This document shows positions 1-7,801 of a DNA stretch of 64,000 nt, one piece after another (within the stretch, counting starts at the first letter, position 1; each line of letters opens with the position of its first letter). Source of the DNA: Capillimicrobium parvum. Lineage in GTDB: Bacteria > Actinomycetota > Thermoleophilia > Solirubrobacterales > Solirubrobacteraceae. The notes under the pieces were generated by a model. It was given only the letters and a program-made list of their open reading frames with translations. It had not been told where the DNA came from and made no database searches. A program made the translations under genes and the position numbers. Location of the stretch: assembly GCF_021172045.1 (NCBI RefSeq), contig NZ_CP087164.1, forward strand, positions 1,550,001 to 1,614,000, given 5' to 3'.

Positions 1-1120
1 CCGCCTTGGTGGACGGCAGGTAGCTGTAGCCGGCGAGTCGGTCGTCACGCTCGAGTGCCTCGACGGCGTCGAGGGCGGCCTCGGGCCCCTCGACCATCGA
101 CAGGGCGACCGCACGGTTGAGCGCGACGACCGGCGACGGCCAGATGCGCAGCAGCTCGTCGTAGAGGGTGAGGATCTGCGGCCAGTCGGTCTCCTCGTAC
201 GTGGGGGCTTGAGCATGGAGCGCGGCGATCGCCGCCTGGAGGACGAACCGCGCGGGCGGCCCCGCTCGCAGCGCCGCGGTGAGCAGGCGGTCGGCCTCGG
301 CGATGGGCTCGCGGTCCCACGCGGCGCGATCCTGGTCGGCGAGGCGAACCAGCGCTCCCGCGGGATCCGTGCGGGTCGCTTGGCGCGCCTGGTGGACAAG
401 CAGCAGGGCGAGCAGTCCGGCCGTCTCGGGCTCGGCCGGCATGAGGCGATGCAGCAGCCGTGCCAGGTCGAGCGCGCGGCCGGTCAGCCCGCCACGCACG
501 AGTTCGTCGCCAGTGCGCGCCGTGTGCCCGGCGGTGTAGAGCAGGTACACGACGGTCAGCACCGCGTCGAGTCGCTCGGGCAGCGCGCCGGCCGCCGGCA
601 TCTCATACGGGATGCCGGCTGCCGCGATCTTCTTCTTGGCGCGCGTGATGCGGGCGGCCATCGTGGGTTCCGAGACGAGGAACGCGTGGGCGACGTCGGG
701 CGTCGCGACCCCGCACACGAGGCGCAGCGTGAGCGCCACCTGCGCCTGCCGGGAGAGCGCCGGATGGCAGCAGGTGAAGATCAGCCGCAGGCGGTCGTCG
801 GGGATCACGGCGGTCTCGGGGTCGGGGTCCGCTTCAGGTCCCTCGGTGCCCGCCGGCTCGACCAGCAGCGGAAGCTTGGCCTCGAGCGTGCGAATCCTCC
901 GCAGGAGGTTCAGCGCCCGCCGCCGAGCGACGGTCGTCAGCCACGCGCCCGGGTTGGCCGGCACGCCGTCGCGCGTCCAGGTCTGCAGCGCCTGGACATA
1001 GGCGTCCTGCACCGCCTCCTCGGCGGTGTCGAGGTCGCGCGTGACCCGCACCGTCGCGGCGAGCACGAACGCCCACTCGTGCCGGTGCGCGTCGGCGACG
1101 GCCTGCTCGATCCCTGTCAG
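1..1120 (-). CDS. ECF42-type RNA polymerase sigma factor (3' end outside window)
   Basis: Partial: the gene reads leftward and leaves the window at base 1, giving about 373 residues. Region 2 lies at residues ~5-75 (AEEAVQDAYVQAL, PGAWLTTVARRRAL) and region 4 at ~110-165 (LRLIFTCCHPALSR, VSEPTMAARITRAKKK). A long helical C-terminal extension follows (VYLLYTAGHTA), as in ECF42 factors with DUF6596. No ATG or GTG lies at the expected N-terminus. CTG at 1120 follows GGAGG by 4 nt and overlaps the stop of the upstream gene (CTGA), so I take it as the start. Pairing with a DGPF protein gene is the known ECF42 arrangement. It is the last gene seen of a three-gene coupled operon. Confidence 0.88.
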   Translation of the reverse strand, partial: MTGIEQAVADAHRHEWAFVLAATVRVTRDLDTAEEAVQDAYVQALQTWTRDGVPANPGAWLTTVARRRALNLLRRIRTLEAKLPLLVEPAGTEGPEADPDPETAVIPDDRLRLIFTCCHPALSRQAQVALTLRLVCGVATPDVAHAFLVSEPTMAARITRAKKKIAAAGIPYEMPAAGALPERLDAVLTVVYLLYTAGHTARTGDELVRGGLTGRALDLARLLHRLMPAEPETAGLLALLLVHQARQATRTDPAGALVRLADQDRAAWDREPIAEADRLLTAALRAGPPARFVLQAAIAALHAQAPTYEETDWPQILTLYDELLRIWPSPVVALNRAVALSMVEGPEAALDAVEALERDDRLAGYSYLPSTKA

Positions 1121-1461
1121 TCGTCCTCCAGGACCTGGAAGTCGACGAGCGCCCGGACTTCGACGCCGCCGTCCACGATGGGCGTCAGCTTCGCGAGCGC
1201 GAGCGCGTGCTCGCGGTCGCGGGCTTCGATCACGAAGACGCCGCCGAGCACCTCCTTGGTCTCGATGAACGGCCCGTCGGTCACCTCGCCGCCGCGGATC
1301 GTGCCGGCCGTCTCCGGTGGCTCGAGCGCGAGGCCGGCGACGACGCGGCCACCCGCTTGCGCGATGCGGCCGGGTAGGTCCATGTGCGCCTGCATGACCT
1401 CCGACGGCAGGTCCGCCGGGGCCACGCGCTCGAAGATCAGCACCGCGTATTGCGCCATCAC
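1117..1461 (-). CDS. YciI/DGPF-domain protein
   Basis: A 114-residue single-domain protein of the YCII (PF03795) fold. The DGPF signature is at residues 62-65 (TDGPFIETKE), and the N-terminus MAQYAVLIF is the usual first strand. Its biochemical role is not established. Family members resemble small ferredoxin-like enzymes or ligand binders and travel with ECF42 sigma factors. Two starts are possible: GTG at 1461, which overlaps the upstream stop, or ATG at 1458. AAGGTGG just upstream serves either. The gene overlaps the sigma factor start by 4 nt, so the two are probably translationally coupled. Confidence 0.88.
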   Translation of the reverse strand: MMAQYAVLIFERVAPADLPSEVMQAHMDLPGRIAQAGGRVVAGLALEPPETAGTIRGGEVTDGPFIETKEVLGGVFVIEARDREHALALAKLTPIVDGGVEVRALVDFQVLEDD

Positions 1462-2204
1462 GCCACCTTCTCATGCGCGAAGACCTCGGCGACCCAATCG
1501 CCCCACGCCCGTTCGCTGCGCGCCTGGTCGACGCCATCGGCGAACAGATGGTGCGCGATGCCGGCCGGCCAGCCCCACGCGTCGCGCCCGTAGATGCGGT
1601 ACAGGGCATCGGCGCTGCGCACGCCGAGAAACGAGCCCGCCGCGTGGTCCACCACCCCGTCGATCGACTCCATCCCGGACGGTGTCAGGCGGACGGGGTC
1701 GCCGGCCACGACGTCGTCGGCCAGACCGAGCGCCCGGCGCAGCGCGACGAACCCGCCGCCCACGGACGACTCGGGCGCGTCGACGCTCACATAGGTCGCC
1801 CGGCGACCGGCGAAGTGGCACGCGTACTGGCCCAGCGAGTGCTGGTAGAACGTCGTGTGCCGGCGACACGCGTCGAGCTGGCGATCGAAGTCGTCGGCGG
1901 GCACCTCGCAACGGTGCGTGTAGTGCAGGTAGGTGATGGCGCCGAGCGGCTCCAGGACGTAGTCGAGCTCGTTCACGCCGTCGCGCTCGGTCTCCGGCCG
2001 GGTGCGCGTGGCGAAGTGGCGCGGCGGGTCCCACGCCGTGACGGTCCCGCCCGTCGCCGTCAGCCCGCGTTCGCTACCGCCCACGCGGGGCTCGTAGTCG
2101 ATGCGCCACATGTAGCCGTCGGCATGCCGCGTGATCGCGTCCCACACCGCCTCCGGGCCTGCGGGCAGCTCGCCCTCCCAGCGCACCACGAACTCCTTGA
2201 CCAT
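1458..2204 (-). CDS. SRPBCC (polyketide cyclase/AHSA1-like) protein
   Basis: A 248-residue protein. The first ~145 residues look like an SRPBCC hydrophobic-pocket domain (VRWEGELPAGPEAVWDAIT, then DPPRHFATR and VLEPLGAITYLHYTHR). A second part of ~100 residues (SVDAPESSVGGGF to the end) is less familiar. I chose ATG 2204 because AAGGAG sits 8 nt upstream; an in-frame extension to 2273 has no ribosome site. It is first in the operon with the DGPF protein and the ECF42 factor and ends in a GTGATG overlap with the next gene. Ligand unknown. Confidence 0.75.
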   Translation of the reverse strand: MVKEFVVRWEGELPAGPEAVWDAITRHADGYMWRIDYEPRVGGSERGLTATGGTVTAWDPPRHFATRTRPETERDGVNELDYVLEPLGAITYLHYTHRCEVPADDFDRQLDACRRHTTFYQHSLGQYACHFAGRRATYVSVDAPESSVGGGFVALRRALGLADDVVAGDPVRLTPSGMESIDGVVDHAAGSFLGVRSADALYRIYGRDAWGWPAGIAHHLFADGVDQARSERAWGDWVAEVFAHEKVA

Positions 2205-2253
2205 GTCGCCGCTCCTTCGCATCGTCGTCGGGCCTGCGCGTTGCGGCCCGTGT

Positions 2254-2448
2254 ATGACGACGACAAACGGCACGCGCCGGAATCGACAGCCGGGCTACCA
2301 GACCAGCTGCGCCCGGACGGTGGTGGACGTGCTCGTCGACCAGGAGGCCTACGGCAAGGCGCTGTTGGGCGTGGAGGAGCCGATCACGCCGCTCGTGCAG
2401 CGACTGGCTCGCGGCGCGTACCTTGCAAGTACAGACACGTACCCCTAA
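2254..2448 (+). CDS. possible 64-residue protein or gene remnant
   Basis: An open frame from ATG 2254 whose second half has coding-like third positions and a protein-like sequence (VVDVLVDQEAYGKALLGVEE, then PITPLVQRLARGAY). The first 20 residues look random, there is no ribosome site, and I recognise no family. It fills the space between the divergent SRPBCC and TetR genes. It may be a real small protein, or the 3' part of a gene that lost its beginning. Its last codons overlap the inverted repeat at 2413-2458. Confidence 0.22.
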   Translation: MTTTNGTRRNRQPGYQTSCARTVVDVLVDQEAYGKALLGVEEPITPLVQRLARGAYLASTDTYP

Positions 2449-2458
2449 GGTACGCGCC
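2413..2458. promoter_or_regulatory. 10-bp perfect inverted repeat, candidate TetR operator
   Basis: GGCGCGTACC at 2413-2422 is matched by GGTACGCGCC at 2449-2458, with 26 bp between, ending directly before the GTG start of the TetR gene. The spacer contains two further GTAC tetramers. Self-binding of TetR-family regulators to such repeats is common; that this one does so is inference. Confidence 0.4.
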
Positions 2459-3100
2459 GTGGCGGTCCGCTCACTCGTCGGCGAGCATCCCGAGGTCGAG
2501 CCTCTCCTGGGCCCGCGCGCCGGCGGGCAGTCCGCACGCCTGCTCGAGGCGATGACGCGCGTCGTGGGCGAGCAGGGCTACGCGGCTGCGACGGTCGCGG
2601 ACGCGGTGAAGGCCGCGCGCGTGTCGCGCGGCACGTTCTACGCGCTGTTCGCCTCCAAGGAGGCGTGCTTCCTCGAGGCCTACCGCCACGGCGTCGACGT
2701 CCTCGTCGAGCGCATCGAGGCGGCGGTGCAGGCCGAGCCCGGGGACTGGCGGGACAAGCTGCGCGCCGCGATGCGCGCATACCTCGCCGAGCTCGACGCC
2801 GAGCCGCGCTTCGCCCGCGCGCACCTGTTCGAGATCCACGTCGCCGGCCCGGCCGCCGGCGCGGCCCGCGATGCCGCGCTGTGGCGCTTCGCCGAGCGCT
2901 ACCGGGCGACCTTCTCGGCCGCCGCCGGCGGCCCCGCGCCGAAGTCCGACGACGCGTTCTTCGCGCTCGCCGCCGGCATCGACCAGCTCGTCTGTGCGCG
3001 CCTGCGCGAGGGCGCGTCGCTGCCGTCCCTCGAAGACTCCCTTGTCAACTGCGCCGTGCAGCTAGGGGTGCCGACCGCCGCCTCCGCCGATGCAGGGTGA
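2459..3100 (+). CDS. TetR/AcrR family transcriptional regulator
   Basis: A 213-residue repressor-type protein. The N-terminal helix-turn-helix is at residues ~28-75 (VVGEQGYAAATVADAVKAA, VSRGTFYALFASKEACF) and the C-terminal half is helical ligand-binding. I chose GTG 2459 because TAAGG lies 8 nt upstream; an upstream in-frame TTG has no such site. The acyl-CoA dehydrogenase pair begins 57 bp downstream on the same strand. That position suggests control of the pair by an acyl-CoA or similar ligand, as in FadR- or KstR-type systems (inference). Confidence 0.9.
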   Translation: MAVRSLVGEHPEVEPLLGPRAGGQSARLLEAMTRVVGEQGYAAATVADAVKAARVSRGTFYALFASKEACFLEAYRHGVDVLVERIEAAVQAEPGDWRDKLRAAMRAYLAELDAEPRFARAHLFEIHVAGPAAGAARDAALWRFAERYRATFSAAAGGPAPKSDDAFFALAAGIDQLVCARLREGASLPSLEDSLVNCAVQLGVPTAASADAG

Positions 3101-3157
3101 GCTGCTGAATCCTGCGGCGGGGAGGCGGGCCCCGTCTGCTTACCAGGAGGCCCCTGA

Positions 3158-4300
3158 ATGGACCTGACGTTCAACGATGCCGAGACCGCGTTCCGCGACG
3201 AGCTGCGGGCGTGGTTCGACTCCCACGAGCCCGGCCCCGAGCCGCGCCACGACGAGGACGCCCACTGGCGCTGGCGGCGCGACTGGCAGCGCCAGCTCGG
3301 CGCCGGCGGCTGGGCGGGCGTGCACTGGCCGCAGGAGTACGGCGGCCGGGGCGCCACGCTGACGCAGTCGGCGATCTTCTTCGAGGAGCTCGGCCGCGCC
3401 GGGGCGCCGCTGCCCGCCGACGTGCTCGGCCTCCTGCTCGCCGGGCCGACGCTCATGGTGTGGGGCACCGACGCCCAGAAGGAGCGGCTGCTACCGACGA
3501 TCCTCAGCGCCGAGGAGACCTGGTGCCAGGGCTTCAGCGAGCCTGACGCCGGCTCCGATCTCGCCGCGGTGAAGACCCGGGCGGTGAAGGATGGCGACGA
3601 GTGGGTCGTCACCGGGCAGAAGGTGTGGACGAGCGGTGCGCAGTACGCGAAGTGGTGCATGCTCGTCGCGCGCACCGACCCGGACGCGCCGAAGAAGCAC
3701 CAGGGCCTGACGTACTTCGTGCTCGACATGGAGCAGGAGGGCGTCCAGGTCCGTCCGCTGCGTCAGATCACCGGCGAGTCCGAGTTCAACGAGCTCTTCC
3801 TCGAGGGAGCGCGGATCTCGGACGACAACGTCGTGGGCGGCGTCGGCAACGGCTGGAAGGTCGCGCTGACGACCCTCATGAACGAGCGCGCGGGCCTCGC
3901 GTTCTTCCTGCAGGTACGGCTCCGCCAGCAGCTCGACAAGCTCATCGACGAGGCGGCCGCGCGCGGGCTGCTCGACGATCCGGTGGTCGCCGAGAAGCTC
4001 GGCGACCTGCACGTGCGCGTCGAGGTGCTGCGCCTCACCGCGTACCGCGGGCTGACCGCCATCGAGAAGTACGGCCAGCCGGGACCGGAGGGCTCGCTGA
4101 CGAAGTGGATGTGGTCGGACACCAACCAGCAGCTCGTGCAGCTGGCGGCCGACATCCTCGGCGCCGACGCGCTGGTCGCCGACTCGCCCTGGGCCTACGA
4201 GCTGCTGCGCGCGCGCGGCAACTCGATCGAGGGCGGCACGACGGAGATCCTCAAGAACATCGTCGCCGAGCGCGTCCTCGGCCTGCCCCGGATGCGCTGA
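3158..4300 (+). CDS. acyl-CoA dehydrogenase, catalytic-type subunit
   Basis: A 380-residue flavoprotein of the FadE family, oxidising acyl-CoA to 2-enoyl-CoA. It has the N-terminal helical domain, the middle strand segment (CQGFSEPDAGSDLAAVKT, KVWTSGAQYAKW) and the C-terminal helical domain ending IEGGTTEILKNIVAERVLG, which contains the Glu-Gly-Gly-Thr motif. AGGAGG lies 6 nt before ATG 3158. A second, shorter dehydrogenase follows after 14 bp. Such adjacent actinobacterial pairs form mixed tetramers, for example on sterol side chains in mycobacteria. The substrate here is unknown. Confidence 0.92.
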   Translation: MDLTFNDAETAFRDELRAWFDSHEPGPEPRHDEDAHWRWRRDWQRQLGAGGWAGVHWPQEYGGRGATLTQSAIFFEELGRAGAPLPADVLGLLLAGPTLMVWGTDAQKERLLPTILSAEETWCQGFSEPDAGSDLAAVKTRAVKDGDEWVVTGQKVWTSGAQYAKWCMLVARTDPDAPKKHQGLTYFVLDMEQEGVQVRPLRQITGESEFNELFLEGARISDDNVVGGVGNGWKVALTTLMNERAGLAFFLQVRLRQQLDKLIDEAAARGLLDDPVVAEKLGDLHVRVEVLRLTAYRGLTAIEKYGQPGPEGSLTKWMWSDTNQQLVQLAADILGADALVADSPWAYELLRARGNSIEGGTTEILKNIVAERVLGLPRMR

Positions 4301-4314
4301 AAGGACATCGCGAC

Positions 4315-5328
4315 ATGAACTTCGACTTCACCGCGGACCAGCAGGACATCAAGCGCACCGCACACGACCTCCTCGCGTCGCGCTCGTCGCTGGACCGGGT
4401 GCGCGAGGCGGCCGAGTCCGGCACGCCCGACGCTGCGCTGTGGAACGAGCTGCGCGATCTGGGCTGGCCCGGCATCGCCGTCGCCGAGGAGCACGGCGGC
4501 CAGGGGCTCGGCACCCTGGAGCTGGCGATCCTGCTCGAGGAGCTCGGCTACGCGTGCGCGGTCACCCCGCTTCTCGGCACGGTCCTCGCGGCCGCGGCCA
4601 TCGAGCACGGCGGCTCCGACGATCAGCGGGCCCGCTGGCTGCCCGGGCTGGCGTCCGGGGAGATCACCGGCGCGCTGGGCCCGGCCGACGGGCTGATCCC
4701 GGACGCGCCCGGCGCCGGGGTCGTCGTCGCCCTGGACGCCGACGGCGGCGCCCGGCTCGTCGATCCGGCCTCGGTCGAGGCGGTCAAGACCATCGACCCG
4801 ACCCGCGCGTACGGGCGGATGCGGGCCGACGGCACCGGAGCAGGCGAGGCGCTGACCGGCGACGTGGCGGCGGGCGTGGACCGAGGCGCGATCGCGGTGT
4901 CGGCCGAGCTCGTCGGGATCAGCCAGCGCGCGCTGGAGATGACCCTCGAGTACGTCAAGGAGCGCAAGCAGTTCGGCACGCCGGTCGGTGCGTTTCAGGC
5001 GGTCTCGCACCGCTGCGCGCAGATGCTGCTGTACACGGAGTCGGCGCGGTCCGCGACGTACTTCGCGGCGTGGGCGGCGGACGCGGACGCCGATCGGCTG
5101 GCGGAGGGGGCGTCGCTGGCGAAGGCGGCCGCGTCGGAGGCGGGGCGCGAGGTGACCGCGTCGGCGATCCAGGCCCACGGCGGGATCGGCTTCACGTGGG
5201 AGGCCGACGTGCACTGGTTCTACAAGCGAGCGCAGCTCGACGCCACTCTGCTGGGCGGCACCGGGACGCATCGCGCGCGCCTGACGCGCCTCGTCGCGGG
5301 GCGCCGCGCGGGGGCCGCGACCGCATAG
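4315..5328 (+). CDS. acyl-CoA dehydrogenase, partner subunit
   Basis: A 337-residue member of the same family, shorter than usual. It keeps the helical N-domain (ADQQDIKRTAHDLLASRS), the RKQFGTPVGAFQA-type flavin segment (ERKQFGTPVGAFQAVSHR) and the C-terminal AIQAHGGIGFTWEADVHWFY motif. The C-terminal loop reads LLGGTGTHRARLTRLV, without the Glu seen at this loop in the first subunit. That fits a partner whose role is structural or flavin-sharing. Start ATG 4315 has AAAGG 11 nt upstream. Probably co-transcribed with the gene before it. Confidence 0.9.
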   Translation: MNFDFTADQQDIKRTAHDLLASRSSLDRVREAAESGTPDAALWNELRDLGWPGIAVAEEHGGQGLGTLELAILLEELGYACAVTPLLGTVLAAAAIEHGGSDDQRARWLPGLASGEITGALGPADGLIPDAPGAGVVVALDADGGARLVDPASVEAVKTIDPTRAYGRMRADGTGAGEALTGDVAAGVDRGAIAVSAELVGISQRALEMTLEYVKERKQFGTPVGAFQAVSHRCAQMLLYTESARSATYFAAWAADADADRLAEGASLAKAAASEAGREVTASAIQAHGGIGFTWEADVHWFYKRAQLDATLLGGTGTHRARLTRLVAGRRAGAATA

Positions 5329-5479
5329 GTCTGTCATCCTGGGGGAAGGCTCGGCTCGCACATCTTTAGGAAGCCCTTGGGCCTTCTTCAGATTCACGCG
5401 AAAATGTTGGAGCGCGCCCGGCGGGTGCTTCCTTCACAAGCCTCACAGCCCGCTGGGCGTCGAACTGCCCCCGGAGACG

Positions 5480-5905
5480 ATGACCAAACAGCCCGATCCC
5501 GAGCACACCCAGGTCCTCAACTCGCGTGAGCTGGACCGTTCCGCGCTGTCGGTCGAGCGCCCGCAGCCCGGCCGCTACGTGGCCGTGCGGTCGGCGAGCG
5601 GCACGACGGTGCTGCCGCTGCGCCGCGGCCGCGTCACGCGGATCGGCCGCGGCCTGAGCGTCGACGTCCATCTCGACGACGCGAGCGTCTCGCGGCGCCA
5701 TGCGCGCATCGTCGAGCGCAACGGGCGCGCCGTGGTCCTCGACGACCGCTCGCTGAACGGGACGTGGGTCAACGGGCAGCGCGTGGAGGCGGCGATCCTC
5801 TCCGACGGCGACGAGATCCTCCTCGGCCGCGTCGTGCTGCACTTCGTCGAGGTCGCCGAGGACGCCGAGGACGCCGGCGACGCCTCGGGCCGCGCCACCG
5901 GCTGA
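5480..5905 (+). CDS. FHA-domain protein
   Basis: A 141-residue protein consisting of one forkhead-associated domain at residues ~52-125. The phosphothreonine-binding residues are visible: RIGRG, SVSRRHARI and SLNGTWVNG. The first ~45 residues contain TQVLNSREL, a threonine-bearing tail like those phosphorylated by Ser/Thr kinases in GarA-type proteins. GGAG lies 4 nt before ATG 5480. Its stop codon lies inside the first unit of the 21-bp tandem repeat. No kinase gene lies nearby, so its partner is unknown. Confidence 0.88.
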   Translation: MTKQPDPEHTQVLNSRELDRSALSVERPQPGRYVAVRSASGTTVLPLRRGRVTRIGRGLSVDVHLDDASVSRRHARIVERNGRAVVLDDRSLNGTWVNGQRVEAAILSDGDEILLGRVVLHFVEVAEDAEDAGDASGRATG

Positions 5906-5985
5906 GCGGCCCGCGCCACCGGCTGAGCGGCCCGCGCCACCGGCTGAGCGGCCCGCGCCACCGGCTGAGCGGCCCGCGCGCCGGG
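5891..5985. repeat. 21-bp tandem repeat, four copies plus a partial one
   Basis: Four identical 21-bp units (5891-5911, 5912-5932, 5933-5953, 5954-5974) are followed by a partial unit. Each carries CGCCACCGGCTGAGC, and the first contains the FHA gene's TGA stop. The array lies between the convergent FHA and universal stress protein genes. It could come from slippage. Transcribed, each unit can form a small GCC/GGC hairpin, so it may affect 3' ends (inference). Confidence 0.9.
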
Positions 5986-5986
5986 C

Positions 5987-6469
5987 TCAGTCGTCGTTCT
6001 TGTCCGCGCCGCGCGCGGGCAGGACGAGCACGGGCAGCGCGGCGTGATGGACGACGCCGTTCGAGACGCTGCCGAGCAGCAGCGAGCGGACCTTCGAGTG
6101 CCCCCGGGCACCGACCACGACCAGCTCGGCTCCGGTCTCCTCGGCGGTCTCGAGGATCGTGGACCAGATGCTGCCCCGCATCTCGGCGGTCTTCGGCTGC
6201 GCGTCGAGGCCGGCCTCGCGCGCGAGCGCGGCGCCCTGGGCGGCGATCGCGTCCGCGTTCGTGCGGATCGTCTGGTTGACGCCCTCGATCTGGGACGGAT
6301 CGTACATCGGCGAGACGAGGCCGAACGGGTCGCCGGCGGGGCCCGGCGCGACGGGATCCCAGACGAAGACGACGGTGGCGGGCCGGGGGCCGAGGACGTG
6401 AGCGGCGCGTTCGATGGCCTGGCGGGCGCTCGGCGATCCGTCGAAGCCGATCAGGATGGGGGCGGGCAT
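5987..6469 (-). CDS. universal stress protein (UspA family)
   Basis: A 160-residue single-domain Usp. The N-terminal strand ILIGFDGSPSARQAIERA and the ATP-binding signature GARGHSKVRSLLLGSVS (G-X2-G-X9-G-S) are present, placing it with the nucleotide-binding members. I chose ATG 6469 (MPAPILIGFDG), the usual N-terminus; the in-frame extension to 6535 is arginine-rich and unlike the family. Cytoplasmic, probably a stress or starvation response protein. Convergent with the FHA gene across the 21-bp repeat. Confidence 0.9.
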   Translation of the reverse strand: MPAPILIGFDGSPSARQAIERAAHVLGPRPATVVFVWDPVAPGPAGDPFGLVSPMYDPSQIEGVNQTIRTNADAIAAQGAALAREAGLDAQPKTAEMRGSIWSTILETAEETGAELVVVGARGHSKVRSLLLGSVSNGVVHHAALPVLVLPARGADKNDD

Positions 6470-6555
6470 GGGCGGGCACGGTAACGCGCTTGCACGGTGA
6501 CACCGATCCGTGTCACGCTTCCCGGCGGGAAACACAGGCGTTCCCAGAGGTCACT

Positions 6556-6830
6556 CGACAGCGCGCGCGCTACGTGCCGGCGTTCGGCGGCAAGGGGCAG
6601 GCGCTGGAGTTCACGGTGCCGGACAACCTCCTGCACGCGTTCGACGGCATCGACAACGCCCAGACGAACGTCACGTCGACGATCGCAGGATCACCAAGCG
6701 GGTCAAGGGCAGGACGGTCGGCTACCTCCAGTCGGCGCAGAAGTGCCCGAAGAGCCGCAAGGTCCCGATCGAGGTGACGTTCGTGACCGAGGCCGGCCAG
6801 GCCAGGACGGTCAGCACGCAGCAGACCTGC
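6556..6830 (+). pseudogene. frameshifted fragment of a secreted-type conserved protein
   Basis: Two adjacent frames together read as one protein piece. The first is GKGQALEFTVPDNLLHAFDG followed by NAQTNVTSTI. After a frame change near 6680 comes RRITKRVKGRTVGYLQS, then CPKSRKVPIEVTFVTEAGQA and ending TQQTC. The layout (KVKGRTVGYLQS..C..., EVTFVTEAGQ, final Cys) is a pattern I associate with secreted hypothetical proteins of this bacterial group (from memory). There is no signal peptide, and no stop codon after the final Cys. It is best read as a decayed remnant, unless the frameshift is a sequencing error. Confidence 0.5.
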
Positions 6831-6908
6831 CGGCCCCGAGGGCGGCGCGCCGTGGGTGCGGGTGGCCGGCCGGATCGGCCGCCCGCGCCGTCCGGCGACG
6901 GGCGGCGC

Positions 6909-7520
6909 TCAGATCGGCGCCGCCTCGTAGGCGAGGAGCGTCAGGCCGGTCAGGACCTCGCCTCCCGTGTTGCCGTTCGTCCGGCGCCCGGCACTCTCGG
7001 TCTGCAGCTCGAGGGCGCGCTCCATCAGCCGGCCGACCGCGTCCGCGAGCTCGCCGAAGGCCTGCTCGTCGAGCGTGAGCCGGGTGAAGCTCGCATGGCG
7101 GTCCGTGCGAGCGTCGAACGTCCCGGCCTTGAAGGCCTTGGAGACGTCGTTGATGGCCTCCTCGACGGTCGCGCCCGAGATCTCTCCGCGCACGCTCGCC
7201 GGCAGCTTCTTGAACGCGCTGTGGTCGAGTCGCGCCCTCGTGATGGCCCGGTAGTAGTGCTCGATGGCGCCGCGCCGCTGGGCGGTGTCGACCAACTCGA
7301 CGCAGCGCAGCTCGAGCAGCGCCTTGACGTGGTAGCTGACGTTGCCGAGCGGCTCGCTCAGCTCGCGCGAGAGCTCGTTCGGGCTGGCCACGCGTTCGTT
7401 GAGGCGGGTGAGGATCCGTGCGCGGAGCGGGTGGGCCAGGGCCTTGGCCATCCTCGTCTCGAGGTCCTGCTCGCTTCGCGGCACCCGCGGCCCAGGCTGG
7501 GCCGTTGACACTGGAGTCAC
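6909..7520 (-). CDS. ArsR-like winged-helix transcriptional regulator
   Basis: A 203-residue regulator. The helix-turn-helix sits at residues ~22-85 (RMAKALAHPLRARILTRLN, SPNELSRELSEPLGNVSYHV), and the rest is a helical domain of unknown ligand. I took GTG 7520 as start, with GGAGA about 9 nt upstream; an internal GTG four codons later is possible. It stands alone, with a 280-bp, relatively AT-rich upstream region that probably holds its promoter. Target genes cannot be told from context. Confidence 0.82.
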   Translation of the reverse strand: MTPVSTAQPGPRVPRSEQDLETRMAKALAHPLRARILTRLNERVASPNELSRELSEPLGNVSYHVKALLELRCVELVDTAQRRGAIEHYYRAITRARLDHSAFKKLPASVRGEISGATVEEAINDVSKAFKAGTFDARTDRHASFTRLTLDEQAFGELADAVGRLMERALELQTESAGRRTNGNTGGEVLTGLTLLAYEAAPI

Positions 7521-7801
7521 GCTTGAACGTCTCCGTTCGGTTGAAAGAGTTATTCGATCAGCGCTGAAAGTGCGCCGCTCGAGCGATCGGGTCGACCGTT
7601 CAGCGGCTCCTTTCTGTCTCGCTCCGAGACGCGCTCGTGATGATGACTATAAGTATCAATCACTCAAGGGGGCAAGTGGCACTTGGTTGGGATGTGGCGC
7701 GCAGGCGCGCCGAAATGGACAAACCTTGGCCTTTGCTGAGTGGTTTGCGAGAGCGGCGGCGCTAAGACGGCGAGGGCGGCAGGGTCCGTCCCCGGACAGC
7801 G
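7521..7801. other. AT-richer intergenic region between two minus-strand genes
   Basis: No gene seen. The stretch 7640-7670 (TGATGATGACTATAAGTATC) is the most AT-rich part of the neighbourhood and is a likely promoter zone for the minus-strand regulator. I could not place a clear -35/-10 pair. A small hairpin (GTCCG-TCCC-CGGAC, 7787-7800) lies just past the DUF58 gene's stop. Confidence 0.4.

Noticed and set aside
5432-5446. CTTCAC and CCTCAC before the FHA gene as a PHO box
   Set aside because: Spacing is 9 bp and no further units exist in register.
5891-5985. Possible CRISPR array
   Set aside because: The 21-bp units are directly adjacent with no unique spacers and no cas genes are near.
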